A stretch of DNA of 64,000 nucleotides from the NCBI GenBank assembly GCA_964397485.1, contig CAYNHT010000005.1, positions 54,994-118,993 of the forward strand, read 5' to 3'. The translations under genes were made by a program, and so were the position numbers. Every line of letters begins with the position of its first letter. Positions within the stretch are counted from its first letter, which is position 1. A model generated the notes under the pieces. It worked only from the letters and a program-made list of their open reading frames with translations. It searched no databases and was not told the origin of the DNA. Below, piece after piece: positions 41,238 to 51,517 of this stretch. This DNA comes from CAYNHT01 sp964397485. Its GTDB lineage: Bacteria > Bacillota_I > Bacilli_A > RF39 > UBA660.

Positions 41238-43421
41238 CTATATTTTTATAGGACTTAAATCTATTTCTATTTTTACTTTATTATTATGCTTATATTGCAT
41301 ATCAATTGCACATAAGGAATTTATAACATCTTCTTTTTTCTTGTATTTCAAGACTATTTGAATATTATAAATATTATTAATTTTAGATACAGAGGCACTA
41401 CTTGGTCCCAAAACCATTACATTTTTATTTAGATTAGATACTAAGTAGTCTTTAATTTTATTGCTTTCTTTCATCGCTAGATCAAAATTGCTACATTCGA
41501 TTTTAATAACTGAAAGATTATAATATGGTGGATAATTCAAACTTTTTCTAATCTTTAATTCTTCGTTATAAAATCCTTTATAATCATGAATACTTGCTTT
41601 TACAATACTATAATGATCTTGATTAAATGATTGAATAATTACAAGACCAGCTTCTTCCCCTCTTCCTGCTCTTCCTGCAACTTGGTTTAAAAGTTGAAAA
41701 GTACGCTCAGCGCTTCTAAAATCAGGAATGTTTAAAGAGGCATCCCCATTTAAAACACCAACTAGGGTTACATTTGCAAAATCAAGACCTTTAGCAATCA
41801 TTTGTGTTCCAATTAAAATATCATACTTTCCTGTTTCAAATTCCGAAATTATTTTCTCGTGGCTTCCTTTTTTACTTGTTGTATCAACATCCATTCTAAG
41901 AACCTTAGAATTTGGAAATAACTTTATTATTTCTTCTTCTAGTTTCTGAGTACCCATTCCAAACTGATTTATTTGTTCACTTTTACATGATGGACATTTA
42001 ATGAGTTTACGATTACCGTATCCACAATAGTGACATCTCATTGTATTAGATGCTTTATGATAAGTAAGTGGAATATCACAATTTGGGCATTTATCAGTAT
42101 ATCCGCAACTATGACAAGTAATAACAGTAGTATACCCCCTACGATTCAAAAGAAGGATTACTTGCTGTTTTTTTGCTAAACGGTCTTCTATCTGTTCTTT
42201 TAAAAATCTTGATATTACTTTAGAACCTCTTTTAATTTCATCTTTCATATCAACCAAAATTACTTTAGGCAGCTTGTTATTAATTCGATTATTTAATTCT
42301 AATAAAGTATATACTCCTGTTTTAGCTCTAGTATAACTTTCAATAGAAGGAGTTGCACTTCCGAGTACTAATGGACAACTATGTTTTTTAGCCCTATATA
42401 AAGCTATATCAATGGCATTATATCTTGGATTACTTTCTTGTTTATAGGTTGCCGAATGCTCTTCATCTATTATTATAATTCCCAAATTGGTAAACGGAGC
42501 AAAAACAGCACTTCTAGCACCTATTACAATAGAAACTTCTTTTCTTTCAATCTTACGCCATTCATCATATTTTTCGCCATTATTTAAACGACTATGCAAA
42601 ATAGCTATTTTACTACCAAATCTATTTTTAAAATTATTAACCATTTGTGGTGTTAAGCTAATTTCAGGTACTAATACAATTGCTTCTTTTTCTAATTTCA
42701 AAACCTCTTCTATAATATGCATATAAACTTCTGTTTTGCCACTACCAGTTACACCATGTAATAAAAAAGGATTAAATCTGCCTAGATCATCTTTAACTAT
42801 ATCAATAACTTCCTTTTGATCATTACTTAGAGTAATATTTTTATTTCTTATTAATTGATCGTTATTTAATCTGTATATTTCTTCTTCAAATTTTATTATT
42901 ATTTTTTTATCAATCAATGTTTTAACGGCTGACTTAGATATATCATCGCATTCTTTTTTTAAGACTATTTCTTTTTCTTTTAATAAATCTATAATTATTT
43001 TTTGTTTTTCACTGCTTACCAATTTATCAATATTATTAACTTCATTTAATTTCAAATAACATGCAAACTTTTTATTAACTACAAAACCTTTTTTTGCTTT
43101 CAGTGCAGATGGCAACATAGCTTGATATGCACTTATTAATGTCGATAAAGTTTTTTTACTTATGTATTTTCCAAGGTCTAGCATCTCTTCATTTATAACT
43201 GGTTCTTCATCTATAACATCAATAATATTTTTCAATTCATAATCATAACTAATAGTATCGGTATTTACATTTAATACAAAACCTTCTAGTTTTTGTCTAC
43301 CAAAAGGCACTAAAACCCTAATGCCTATTTTTAGACTATTAACCATAGAATTAGGCACACTATAGGTAAAAGTTCTATCAATTCTTTTTGCTTTTATTTC
43401 AACCAATACATCTACAGTCAT
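41238..43421 (-). CDS. priA: Primosomal protein N' (replication restart helicase)
   Basis: A 727-residue SF2 helicase that rebuilds forks after collapse. The N-terminal 3'-DNA-binding domain is followed by the helicase core with G-V-T-G-S-G-K-T-E near residue 228 and D-E-E-H near 325. The zinc-binding insertion has eight Cys in four pairs (C-H-S-C, C-P-N-C, C-H-Y-C, C-P-S-C). The ATG at 43421 is chosen for AAGGTGAG upstream. Confidence 0.96.
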   Translation of the reverse strand: MTVDVLVEIKAKRIDRTFTYSVPNSMVNSLKIGIRVLVPFGRQKLEGFVLNVNTDTISYDYELKNIIDVIDEEPVINEEMLDLGKYISKKTLSTLISAYQAMLPSALKAKKGFVVNKKFACYLKLNEVNNIDKLVSSEKQKIIIDLLKEKEIVLKKECDDISKSAVKTLIDKKIIIKFEEEIYRLNNDQLIRNKNITLSNDQKEVIDIVKDDLGRFNPFLLHGVTGSGKTEVYMHIIEEVLKLEKEAIVLVPEISLTPQMVNNFKNRFGSKIAILHSRLNNGEKYDEWRKIERKEVSIVIGARSAVFAPFTNLGIIIIDEEHSATYKQESNPRYNAIDIALYRAKKHSCPLVLGSATPSIESYTRAKTGVYTLLELNNRINNKLPKVILVDMKDEIKRGSKVISRFLKEQIEDRLAKKQQVILLLNRRGYTTVITCHSCGYTDKCPNCDIPLTYHKASNTMRCHYCGYGNRKLIKCPSCKSEQINQFGMGTQKLEEEIIKLFPNSKVLRMDVDTTSKKGSHEKIISEFETGKYDILIGTQMIAKGLDFANVTLVGVLNGDASLNIPDFRSAERTFQLLNQVAGRAGRGEEAGLVIIQSFNQDHYSIVKASIHDYKGFYNEELKIRKSLNYPPYYNLSVIKIECSNFDLAMKESNKIKDYLVSNLNKNVMVLGPSSASVSKINNIYNIQIVLKYKKKEDVINSLCAIDMQYKHNNKVKIEIDLSPIKI

Positions 43422-43449
43422 AAGTCTCACCTTCTTTTATATTATAACA

Positions 43450-43475
43450 TAAAAAAAGGACATTTCTATCCTTTT
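43450..43475 (-). terminator. Terminator of tig
   Basis: AAAAGGA (43454-43460) and TCCTTTT (43469-43475) form the stem; T follows on the minus strand. It overlaps the tig stop. Confidence 0.78.
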
Positions 43476-44716
43476 AATATTTCAATTGCCCTACGCATTT
43501 GTAAATCATATTTAATCATATCAGTTCCACCAAATAGTTTTAAAAATTCTTCTTTTTCCATTTGGTATTTTTCTGCTAATTTAGTTGCCTCTTCTTCTGC
43601 TTCTTCATCACTTATAGTGATGTTTTCTTCCTTAGCAATTTGTTCTAACATTAATCTAAATTTAACTCTTTTATTTGCCTCTTCTGACATTTGAGTTCTT
43701 AATGCTTCTTCATTAGAATTTGTAAATTGATAGAATTGTTCTAAATTAATTCCTTGCATTTTTAAATTTTCTTCATATTGACCAATCATACGAGTAACCT
43801 CTTCATTGATCATAACTTCAGGAATTTCTACTTCTACTTCCTTAGCTGCTTCTTCTAATAAAGCATCCATATGTTTATTTTCAGCATTAGCCTCTTTACG
43901 AGTTAAAATATTTTCTTCCATTTGTTTTTCTAATGATTCTTTTGAATTAATACCTTCCATACCTAAATCAGCGAAAAAATCTTCGTTTAATTCAGGGATA
44001 GATGTTGTTTTAATTTCATTAACCTTAATTTTGAAAACAACTGGTTTTCCTTTTAAATCTTCACTATGATATTCTTCTGGGAATGTTAAGTTAATATCTT
44101 TTTCATCGCCCTTATTAAGTCCAATAAGTTGTTCTTCAAACCCTGGAATAAAAGTATTACTTCCTATTGTTAAAGAATAATTTTCAGCTTTTCCACCTTC
44201 AAATGGAACACCATCTTTGAATCCTTCGAAATCTATTATAGCAGTATCTCCTGATTCAATACTTCCTTCTTTAACAACGCTTTCAGCATAGCGATTAAGT
44301 AATTCATTAATTGAATTTTCTATTTCCTCTTTTGTCGCTTCTACTTTTTCTTTTTCTACTTTTAAACCTTTATATTTACCTAATTTAACTTCAGGTTTTA
44401 AGGTTAAAGTAAATTCAAATTCAACTCCACTTTCATCAATTGATTTTAAATCAACCGCTGGTTGAGCTACAATTTCTAATCCTTGATTGTCTGTTAACAT
44501 TTTTGTATATGCATCACTTAGACATACATCAGCAGCTTCCATATATAAAGACTCTTTTCCATATTTCTTTAAAAACACTTCTTTCGGAGCTTTACCTGGT
44601 CTAAAACCATCGATTTTAGCTTTACCATTAGCTTTTTCAAAAGCTTTATCTAAAGCATTCTCCCAATCTTTACCTTCCACTTTGATAGAAATTTTTTTTA
44701 TATTCTTTTCTTCCAT
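43466..44716 (-). CDS. tig: Trigger factor
   Basis: A 416-residue ribosome-bound chaperone with three parts: an N-terminal ribosome-docking domain with G-F-R-P-G-K-A-P near residue 37, a FKBP-type prolyl isomerase domain (about residues 145-240, with I-D-F-E-G-F and I-P-G-F-E-E-Q-L) and a helical C-terminal cradle. It folds nascent chains at the exit tunnel. AAGGAGG lies just before the ATG at 44716; the longer frame starts six codons earlier inside this site. Confidence 0.97.
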   Translation of the reverse strand: MEEKNIKKISIKVEGKDWENALDKAFEKANGKAKIDGFRPGKAPKEVFLKKYGKESLYMEAADVCLSDAYTKMLTDNQGLEIVAQPAVDLKSIDESGVEFEFTLTLKPEVKLGKYKGLKVEKEKVEATKEEIENSINELLNRYAESVVKEGSIESGDTAIIDFEGFKDGVPFEGGKAENYSLTIGSNTFIPGFEEQLIGLNKGDEKDINLTFPEEYHSEDLKGKPVVFKIKVNEIKTTSIPELNEDFFADLGMEGINSKESLEKQMEENILTRKEANAENKHMDALLEEAAKEVEVEIPEVMINEEVTRMIGQYEENLKMQGINLEQFYQFTNSNEEALRTQMSEEANKRVKFRLMLEQIAKEENITISDEEAEEEATKLAEKYQMEKEEFLKLFGGTDMIKYDLQMRRAIEILKG

Positions 44717-44781
44717 AAAATCCTCCTTAAACATACTTATATAGTATATAATATTTTTCCTTATTTTACAACCCTATTTTA

Positions 44782-44802
44782 AAAAACACTACAAAGTAGT
44801 GC
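44782..44802 (-). terminator. Terminator of greA
   Basis: CACTAC (44787-44792) and GTAGTG (44796-44801) form a tight stem with six T after it on the minus strand. Confidence 0.8.
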
Positions 44803-45273
44803 TTAAAAAATTTCGACAATCTTTACGTCATATTTGCCATTTGGGCTATCAACAGTAACAACTTCACCAACTGATAATCCCATAATCGCTTTTGCGATTG
44901 GCGATTCATTAGAAATTTTATTATTAAATGGATCAGCTTCTTTGCTACCAACTATTGAATAAACTTCAGTGTCGTTGTCCTCAACATATTGTAATTTAAC
45001 ATGCGTTCCTATTGCGACTTTATCAGTTTTTACTTCTTTAATTATAATAGCATTTTCAACCATTGATTCCAATTCTTGAATTTTGCTTTCGACTAAGGCT
45101 TGTTCTGTTCTAGCTGCATCATATTCAGCATTTTCACTCAAATCACCCAGTGCTCGAGCATCTTTTAAGGCATTAATTACTTCTGGCCTTCTTTCAAATT
45201 TAAGATATTCTAATTCTTTTTTTATCTCTTCTAAACCAGCAAGAGTTAGATAAACTTCTTTTGTATTTGACAT
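44803..45273 (-). CDS. greA: Transcription elongation factor GreA
   Basis: A 156-residue factor that stimulates transcript cleavage in stalled RNA polymerase. The N-terminal coiled coil carries the tip acidic pair in the D-L-S-E-N-A-E-Y-D-A-A segment, and the C-terminal FKBP-like domain ends with S-P-I-A-K-A-I-M-G. The length is standard. AGGTGAATAT precedes the start. It lies after trhP2, as in Bacillus. Confidence 0.96.
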   Translation of the reverse strand: MSNTKEVYLTLAGLEEIKKELEYLKFERRPEVINALKDARALGDLSENAEYDAARTEQALVESKIQELESMVENAIIIKEVKTDKVAIGTHVKLQYVEDNDTEVYSIVGSKEADPFNNKISNESPIAKAIMGLSVGEVVTVDSPNGKYDVKIVEIF

Positions 45274-45341
45274 ATATATTCACCTCAAAATTCCTTTTCG
45301 TTTTTGAACTTACAAAATGATACTACACTTTTACCTTTTTG

Positions 45342-46577
45342 TCAACTTCTTTTTATACGTATTAAATCATTAGGATAAACAGGAGTTTTTACTTTTAGCT
45401 TTACAATTTGCTTAGGATGTCTTACAACCTCAATATTATTTTCGTCTTCATCAATAATTTCTTCTATTTTAATAGTAACAGTTTCGATTTCAGGACCAAA
45501 AATTTCAACGATATCTCCACGACTAAAATAGTTGCGTTGTTCAACTGTAGCCATACTCGTTTTTTTATCATAAGCAAGTATGACTCCTAAAAAATCCTGA
45601 TTAGATACTTCTTCTCTTCCATTATAGTATTGACATGTACTATCATAAATTCCGTTAAAAAATTGCGGCGTAGATTCACGATTAGCACAATTGCTTAATA
45701 TTTTTTCATACTCACTATTATATGTATAAGATTCTGGATTGTTCCAATATTCATCTATAGCTTTACGATATATATTGACAATAGTTGCTATATAATAAAT
45801 AGAACGCATTCTTCCTTCTATTTTTAAAGAAGCAATTCCCATGTCAATCATTTCAGGAATATGTCTTAGCATAGATAAATCTTTTGTACAAAAAGTGAAG
45901 TCTTTTTCACCTTGAATATTATTCTTATCTTTATCCAATAATTTAAAGTCCCATCGGCATATTTGACTGCATCCTCCACGATTAGCATCACGAGCAGTTA
46001 GAAAATTAGATAATACACATCGCCCACTATAAGATGCACACATAGCACCATGTATAAAGCACTCAAGTTCAACATCGACTTTTTCAGTTATTTCTATAAT
46101 TTCTTCTTTAGAAGTTTCTCTTCCTAAAACAATTCTAGTAACACCTTGATTTTTCCAAAATTGAACAGCCTCATAGTTTAGAGTTGATTGTTGGGTTGAT
46201 AGATGGATTTCTAGATTCGTATTAGAACGAGCCAAGTCAATTACCGTAGGATCACTAACAATAATGGCATCTACTCCAATTTTGTCTAACTCTTTTAAAT
46301 AATCAACTAAAAGTTTTACTTCTTTATTGTGCAAAACAACATTAACTGTTACATATACTTTCTTTTCACGTTCATGCGCAAATAAAATTGCTTCTTCAAT
46401 TTGTTCTAAAGTAAAGTTAGTTGCGTTTGCTCTAAGACCAAATAATGAACCACCAATGTAGACGGCATCAGCCCCATACATTATGGCCCATTTTAATCTT
46501 TCTAAATCACCAGCTGGCGCCAGCAACTCTGGTTTTTTTATTATATTCGTGTTTCCTTTTAATATTCCTCTATCCAT
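45342..46577 (-). CDS. trhP2: U32 peptidase-like tRNA hydroxylation protein TrhP2
   Basis: A 411-residue member of the U32 family. Known TrhP proteins work with prephenate and an Fe-S centre to make 5-hydroxyuridine at tRNA position 34. It has the opening P-E-L-L-A-P-A-G-D, the Cys-containing H-G-A-M-C-A-S-Y-S-G-R-C segment and C-S-Q-I-C-R-W, which hold the conserved metal Cys. A C-terminal beta domain follows. It overlaps trhP1 by eight bases. A plain collagenase-type peptidase role, the older annotation, is less likely given neighbours. Confidence 0.88.
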   Translation of the reverse strand: MDRGILKGNTNIIKKPELLAPAGDLERLKWAIMYGADAVYIGGSLFGLRANATNFTLEQIEEAILFAHEREKKVYVTVNVVLHNKEVKLLVDYLKELDKIGVDAIIVSDPTVIDLARSNTNLEIHLSTQQSTLNYEAVQFWKNQGVTRIVLGRETSKEEIIEITEKVDVELECFIHGAMCASYSGRCVLSNFLTARDANRGGCSQICRWDFKLLDKDKNNIQGEKDFTFCTKDLSMLRHIPEMIDMGIASLKIEGRMRSIYYIATIVNIYRKAIDEYWNNPESYTYNSEYEKILSNCANRESTPQFFNGIYDSTCQYYNGREEVSNQDFLGVILAYDKKTSMATVEQRNYFSRGDIVEIFGPEIETVTIKIEEIIDEDENNIEVVRHPKQIVKLKVKTPVYPNDLIRIKRS

Positions 46578-47448
46578 TATTTTTCACCTTATATACCGTT
46601 TCTTTATATAAAAACCCTTTATCTATAGGTTTATCCAATAATTTTCCAATATTATTAGAATATTCTTTCTTATTTTCTTCATTTACATTATAGAAAAAAG
46701 ATACAATTTTATTAAAACTATCTTCATTTATATTAAAACTATTTAGCAGTAAATAATCTATATTAAGATTTCTTAACATTAAACTTTCTTCTAAACCATT
46801 TAGTATATTAGCAGAATATACATTAGTTCCATTATTATCATCAATAATAGGATATATATTATTTTCTTTTTCTATATAATTGATATTTGAATTATCTTTT
46901 AAATTAAAATAATCCAAATAATTTTTAACTAAATTTCGTTTTGATACAAACATAGTTAAATGTCCAAATATAGGAACAATTAATTTAGATTTTGTATTTT
47001 CTTTTATCTCTGCAATTTCATCTAATGTAATTTCTCTAGCTATAAGAGTAAATTTAGCTCCAAAATTATACCAATAATTACATGTATGATAATTAGTAGA
47101 TAAATGTTCTTGCGCCCATACTAAATCGTATTTCAAATCTAATTTCTTATATATATTGACAACAGCTATGTCATAATAAAAAATACCTTTAATATCATAA
47201 TCATTTAACATTAACATAACTTCTTTTAAATATGTAAGATCTTTATTGTGCATATTTTTATTTAATGCAACAAAGACCTCTTTATTATTACCATTTAAAT
47301 AACTAATTATTTCCTTTATTTCATTTATTTTAAAATAAATGGGTAAATTAACACTCATATTCTCTATACCTATTAAAAAAGCATCACTTACATTAATTAG
47401 ATTATTAATACTTTCTTTACTACTAGGTATTGTCATAATTTTACTCAT
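46570..47448 (-). CDS. trhP1: U32 peptidase-like tRNA hydroxylation protein TrhP1
   Basis: A 292-residue U32-family paralogue of the next gene, corresponding to Bacillus YrrN (TrhP1), which forms a pair with TrhP2. It shares the TIM-barrel pattern but lacks the second gene's Cys cluster, as the partner subunit commonly does. AAGGTGATTT precedes the start. Together with trmR at 52997 it forms the 5-methoxyuridine pathway, although three unrelated genes lie between. Confidence 0.82.
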   Translation of the reverse strand: MSKIMTIPSSKESINNLINVSDAFLIGIENMSVNLPIYFKINEIKEIISYLNGNNKEVFVALNKNMHNKDLTYLKEVMLMLNDYDIKGIFYYDIAVVNIYKKLDLKYDLVWAQEHLSTNYHTCNYWYNFGAKFTLIAREITLDEIAEIKENTKSKLIVPIFGHLTMFVSKRNLVKNYLDYFNLKDNSNINYIEKENNIYPIIDDNNGTNVYSANILNGLEESLMLRNLNIDYLLLNSFNINEDSFNKIVSFFYNVNEENKKEYSNNIGKLLDKPIDKGFLYKETVYKVKNNG

Positions 47449-47520
47449 AAATCACCTTTTTCTTTTTTGTAACGACAATATTATATCATGTTTATATCAA
47501 TATACAAATTTTATTTGAAT

Positions 47521-47552
47521 AAAAAAAAGAGAGAATTCATTTCATCTCTTTT
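47521..47552 (-). terminator. Terminator of the prepilin/propeller gene
   Basis: AAAAGAGA (47525-47532) and TCTCTTTT (47545-47552) with a 12-nt loop; T run on the minus strand. It separates this gene from trhP1. Confidence 0.8.
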
Positions 47553-49176
47553 ACTTTATTGATATTTCTACTAAGCAAGCGTCACTATCACCTTTATTAA
47601 GATTTTCTAAATCATAATCGTTTGAATAACATCCACCAGTTAAATATATTCTATTTTCAATAATAGCAAAACCAGAATCAGTTCCATCCATTTCACTACC
47701 ACCAATATTTTGATTCCATATTTTATTACCAAAAGTATCATACATAGCTACGTATAAATCATAGCCACCACGATTAAGATTTTCAAAATCTAAATTATTT
47801 GAATTACCATTACCTAACACTAAATAACCACCGTTGATAGCTGATACTGACTTAGCTAATTCGCTATTTGATCCCCCAATAACTCTTGTCCATATTAGGT
47901 TACCGTTATAATCATACTTAACTAAAATACCATCAGTTCCACCTTTTTGTAATCCTGCAAGGTCTAAATTATTAGAATCAGAATTACCAACAATTAAAAT
48001 ACTATCATTAGTTACTGTAATATTTCTAAAAACTTCACTATTAGTACCACCAAAGTTTTTATTCCAAACGATATTACCATCAGAATCATATCTAACAACA
48101 ATACCATCATTAGACCCCTTATTCATATCTTGTAAGTCCCCATTAACGGAATTGCTATAACCAGCTACAACAAAGCCATTTCCAATTGCTTGTACATTGT
48201 AAAAGTAATCAGTTGCTGTTCCGCCATATGTTTTACTCCAAATTAAATTGCCTGAAAAATCATATTTAACGACCAGTCCATCTTGGCCACCTTTATTTAA
48301 ACCTATTAGATCGCCATCATCAGATGCACTATAACCAATAGCTATTATTCCATCTTCTAAAACTGCAACTCCTCTAAAATAATCATTATTACTTCCTCCA
48401 TAATTTTTTGACCAGACTAGATTACCATTAAAATCATATTTAACTATAATAGCATCTTGGCCACCCTTATTTAATCCAGCCAAATCATTGTCATTTGAAT
48501 TACTATGGCCTACTGCTATAAAACCATCCTCTACAGCAACAATTCGATAAAATCTATCAAGTAATGAACCACCAAAGTTTTTATTCCATATTATATTGCC
48601 TTCTTTGTCATATTTAACTATAATAGCATCACTATCACCTTTGTTTAAACCTGCTAAATCATTGTCACTTGAATAGGAATTTCCAATTGTAATTAAATAT
48701 TCATCTAAGGAAATTATATCAAGGTGTGTGTCATATAAAGTTCCTCCATAATTTTTAATACTTACTAAAACCATTCCATAGTCATCAGAAACATAATTGT
48801 TTGAACATTTAAGGTATGGTTTAAAATCATAATCATTTTTTGATACCATTGTTATATTTACATAACCCTCACAATTATTTCTTTGATTTTTAGGATCTAC
48901 AACATTTTTTACGTATCCTTCGCTTATTAACTTTTCAAGACTTACAGTTGAAATTTCTCCCTCATTACTTGGAAGAACATCATAGTTTAAAACAACATAA
49001 TTCCTAGTAGCTGATTCAACCATATCTAGATTAGTAGAAAAAACTCCATCTCTTGCTTTATTAATATAGTCTAATATTAAAGGGATAGCTATTAAGGCTA
49101 TAATTGCTAATATAACAATTACAGCCAGTAATTCAATTAAAGTAAATCCTTTTTTTAAGTTTTCTTTCTTGTTCAT
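47551..49176 (-). CDS. Type IV prepilin-like protein with beta-propeller-like repeats
   Basis: A 541-residue protein. The N-terminus has a prepilin signal (K-K-G-F-T-L-I-E-L-L) and hydrophobic helix, then a pilin-like segment to about residue 130. The rest is six to seven repeats of about 50 residues built on G-x-S-x-S-x-x-x-D-L-x-x-L-N-K-G, V-K-Y-D and W-x-x-x-x-G-G-x-x-x-D, a pattern of blade-like units. It would be an exported, pilus-associated surface protein. The start at 49176 is chosen because AGGAG lies 8 bases upstream; the longer frame lacks a site. Confidence 0.83.
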   Translation of the reverse strand: MNKKENLKKGFTLIELLAVIVILAIIALIAIPLILDYINKARDGVFSTNLDMVESATRNYVVLNYDVLPSNEGEISTVSLEKLISEGYVKNVVDPKNQRNNCEGYVNITMVSKNDYDFKPYLKCSNNYVSDDYGMVLVSIKNYGGTLYDTHLDIISLDEYLITIGNSYSSDNDLAGLNKGDSDAIIVKYDKEGNIIWNKNFGGSLLDRFYRIVAVEDGFIAVGHSNSNDNDLAGLNKGGQDAIIVKYDFNGNLVWSKNYGGSNNDYFRGVAVLEDGIIAIGYSASDDGDLIGLNKGGQDGLVVKYDFSGNLIWSKTYGGTATDYFYNVQAIGNGFVVAGYSNSVNGDLQDMNKGSNDGIVVRYDSDGNIVWNKNFGGTNSEVFRNITVTNDSILIVGNSDSNNLDLAGLQKGGTDGILVKYDYNGNLIWTRVIGGSNSELAKSVSAINGGYLVLGNGNSNNLDFENLNRGGYDLYVAMYDTFGNKIWNQNIGGSEMDGTDSGFAIIENRIYLTGGCYSNDYDLENLNKGDSDACLVEISIK

Positions 49177-49287
49177 AAGTAATACTCCTATTTTTATCAT
49201 AGTTTGATTATATCAATAATTAATGATTAGTGTCAATGAAATAAAAAAGAGAAATCAATAATTTCTCTTCAAATTAATTTTATTATG

Positions 49288-51444
49288 TTATCTACTTCTT
49301 GATGTCTCTTGCATTTGTTTTGTTAAATTTTTATATAAAATTCCTTGTCCATATTGTGGATCATTAGCATCACCATCATAATTTTTATAAGCATAATTTT
49401 CTAATAAATCAGTTTTTACAACTTCAATATCTTTATCACTTATTAAATCATTTCTTAACATACCAATTCTAACTTCATTTAATTCTATACCTCTAGTTTT
49501 TAAGGCTTTTATTTGATCATCTATAGCTCTTTTTAAAGCGCCTATTGCTTGAGATTTATTAATAGTACTTAATGCCTCAACATTGTTAAATAACATATAC
49601 TGTTTTTCTTTATTATAATAAACCGTTGCCTTACCTACTATATTTTGGTTTTCATCTCTTATTATTAGATTTTGCACTAATGGATTTATCATAGCTTGTA
49701 CCATAATATCTTCACCAGCACCATCAATTTTAGCACAACAACGCAATTTATAACCTAATGTTAAATTAGATGGATTATCACTTGCAGACCATTGATAAGT
49801 ATATCCTTCATCGTTACGGTCTTTTGTCTGAACTATTTCTTTTATTAAGCCTTTAGATTTTTCATATAAATCTTGCATTCTATCAAATTTCTCTTGATTT
49901 ATACCTTTTAAATCATTAACAATTTTTAAAAGTTCTTTATTTTCATCTCTAATTTTAAATAAATTATTTTCAATATAATATTTCACATCTTTTAAGCTAG
50001 GTTTATTTATTGATTTTTGATATTTAGTTAACTCATCTTGTAATCTTACTAAATCTAGTTTTTCTTTTTCGGTTAGATTTTCTTTTGCAGTTAACGTTCT
50101 TATTAATCCAATTATGTCCCTACCAATTATTTCTTTATACTCTTTTTCAATATATTTTTTTATTTCATCATATTCATTATATATTCTAGCTATATATTCT
50201 GGATTATCAGTAAAATAGTAATCATTTAAAGCAGCAATAATTAACATTGCTTTATCTTTATTATAGCCACTTTCTAATTTGAAGGTATCAAATATTCCAT
50301 GAATATTTTCTTCATTAAGTGTCTTACTACTTAATCTGTTTTTTATATATTCCGTCATATATTTAGACTCATCTTTATTTCCACTTAATACCCCAAGTGA
50401 ATAACACATCTTAAATAAATCTCTATTTTCTTCATAATTAGAAAAATTAGCTTGCTTTTTTATTTCCTTATATTCGTTTATTCCTTGCCTTAATAAATTG
50501 GCATTTTCTCTATTTGCTGGTAATGTTAATAAAATTTCTTGATCAAGTCTTTTTAGCATCACATCATCTACAATCCCACTTTTAGATGTATAAAGCTCTT
50601 TCCATTTTAGCAATTCATCTACTTTGAAAAGCTCGATCATTTTATCTATATTACCAAATGTTTTTTTCAAATCATCTGTTGATATATAAACATTATTGCC
50701 CGATTTATCAGCTATTATATAATTATTGTTAGATGCAATTAATAGTTTATCATCTAACATCTTTAAATTATCAAAACCTTGTATATTACCAATTACATTA
50801 TCTCCAAACTTTATAGTACTTAAATCAGGATTTTCAACAAAAGCATCTTGGCCAATACTTTTCAATGACGAAGGCAAAATTACAGTTTGTAGTTTATTAT
50901 TTTTAAAAGCATTTTTTCCAATTGATACAACAGAATCTGGAATTACAATATTTGAAAGTTGATTATAATCAAAAGCATTATTACCTATGCTAGTTACTTT
51001 ATCTGGTATTATCACTTCTGTTAAAAGATTACCGGAAAATAAAAGATCGCTTATATAAGTTAGATTACTTGATATTACTACTTTTTCTATCTTATTTAGA
51101 CAAAACGCAGCTCTCCCTATTTCAGTGACACTATTTGGTATAACCAATTCTTGCAACATTGCTGAATTAAAGGCATAATCACCAATTTTAACAACACTAT
51201 TTGGTATAAAAATACTTTTTATTCGGCCATACCTAAAAGAGGAATTACCTATACTTACAACACTATCTGGTATTATTAATGCATCCTTATACCATCCACC
51301 TTTTGAAGAAAATTCACTATCCTCTATATGAACTTTTCCTTTTAAAATCATTTGTGAGGAATTGAAGTAATAATCAGATTTACATAGTATCAATAAATTC
51401 TTTTGGATAGATTCTTTTAACTCTTCAAATTTTTTATATACCAT
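49288..51444 (-). CDS. BspA-type leucine-rich-repeat protein with a unique C-terminal domain
   Basis: A 718-residue protein. Residues 30-215 hold seven or so BspA-like leucine-rich repeats of about 23 residues (pattern V-x-I-x-N-S-x-F-x-x-N-x-L-x-x-V-x-I-P-x-S-V). Residues 215-540 are helical and acidic without a known domain. The C-terminal 190 residues include L-T-L-G-Y-K-L-R-C-C-A-K and Y-A-Y-K-N-Y-D-G-D and recall an acyltransferase-like fold, weakly. There is no signal peptide, which is odd for a BspA-type protein. The ATG at 51444 is favoured over the GTG three codons before. Confidence 0.75.
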   Translation of the reverse strand: MVYKKFEELKESIQKNLLILCKSDYYFNSSQMILKGKVHIEDSEFSSKGGWYKDALIIPDSVVSIGNSSFRYGRIKSIFIPNSVVKIGDYAFNSAMLQELVIPNSVTEIGRAAFCLNKIEKVVISSNLTYISDLLFSGNLLTEVIIPDKVTSIGNNAFDYNQLSNIVIPDSVVSIGKNAFKNNKLQTVILPSSLKSIGQDAFVENPDLSTIKFGDNVIGNIQGFDNLKMLDDKLLIASNNNYIIADKSGNNVYISTDDLKKTFGNIDKMIELFKVDELLKWKELYTSKSGIVDDVMLKRLDQEILLTLPANRENANLLRQGINEYKEIKKQANFSNYEENRDLFKMCYSLGVLSGNKDESKYMTEYIKNRLSSKTLNEENIHGIFDTFKLESGYNKDKAMLIIAALNDYYFTDNPEYIARIYNEYDEIKKYIEKEYKEIIGRDIIGLIRTLTAKENLTEKEKLDLVRLQDELTKYQKSINKPSLKDVKYYIENNLFKIRDENKELLKIVNDLKGINQEKFDRMQDLYEKSKGLIKEIVQTKDRNDEGYTYQWSASDNPSNLTLGYKLRCCAKIDGAGEDIMVQAMINPLVQNLIIRDENQNIVGKATVYYNKEKQYMLFNNVEALSTINKSQAIGALKRAIDDQIKALKTRGIELNEVRIGMLRNDLISDKDIEVVKTDLLENYAYKNYDGDANDPQYGQGILYKNLTKQMQETSRSR

Positions 51445-51492
51445 TTTAATCACATACCCTCTTTTATCATTATATTATATAGATTTATACAA

Positions 51493-51517
51493 GTAAAGTA
51501 TATCACCTATACTTTAC
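51493..51517. repeat. Perfect inverted repeat upstream of the LRR gene
   Basis: GTAAAGTATA and TATACTTTAC, 10-bp arms around TCACC. It has no T run on the minus strand, so it is not an obvious terminator for that direction. It could be an operator, a leader hairpin of the LRR mRNA or part of the adjacent terminator region. Confidence 0.6.

Noticed and set aside
47551..48720. Repeats in the prepilin/propeller gene as a possible DNA repeat array
   Set aside because: The periodic units are protein-level repeats in one frame with diverged DNA, not identical DNA repeats.
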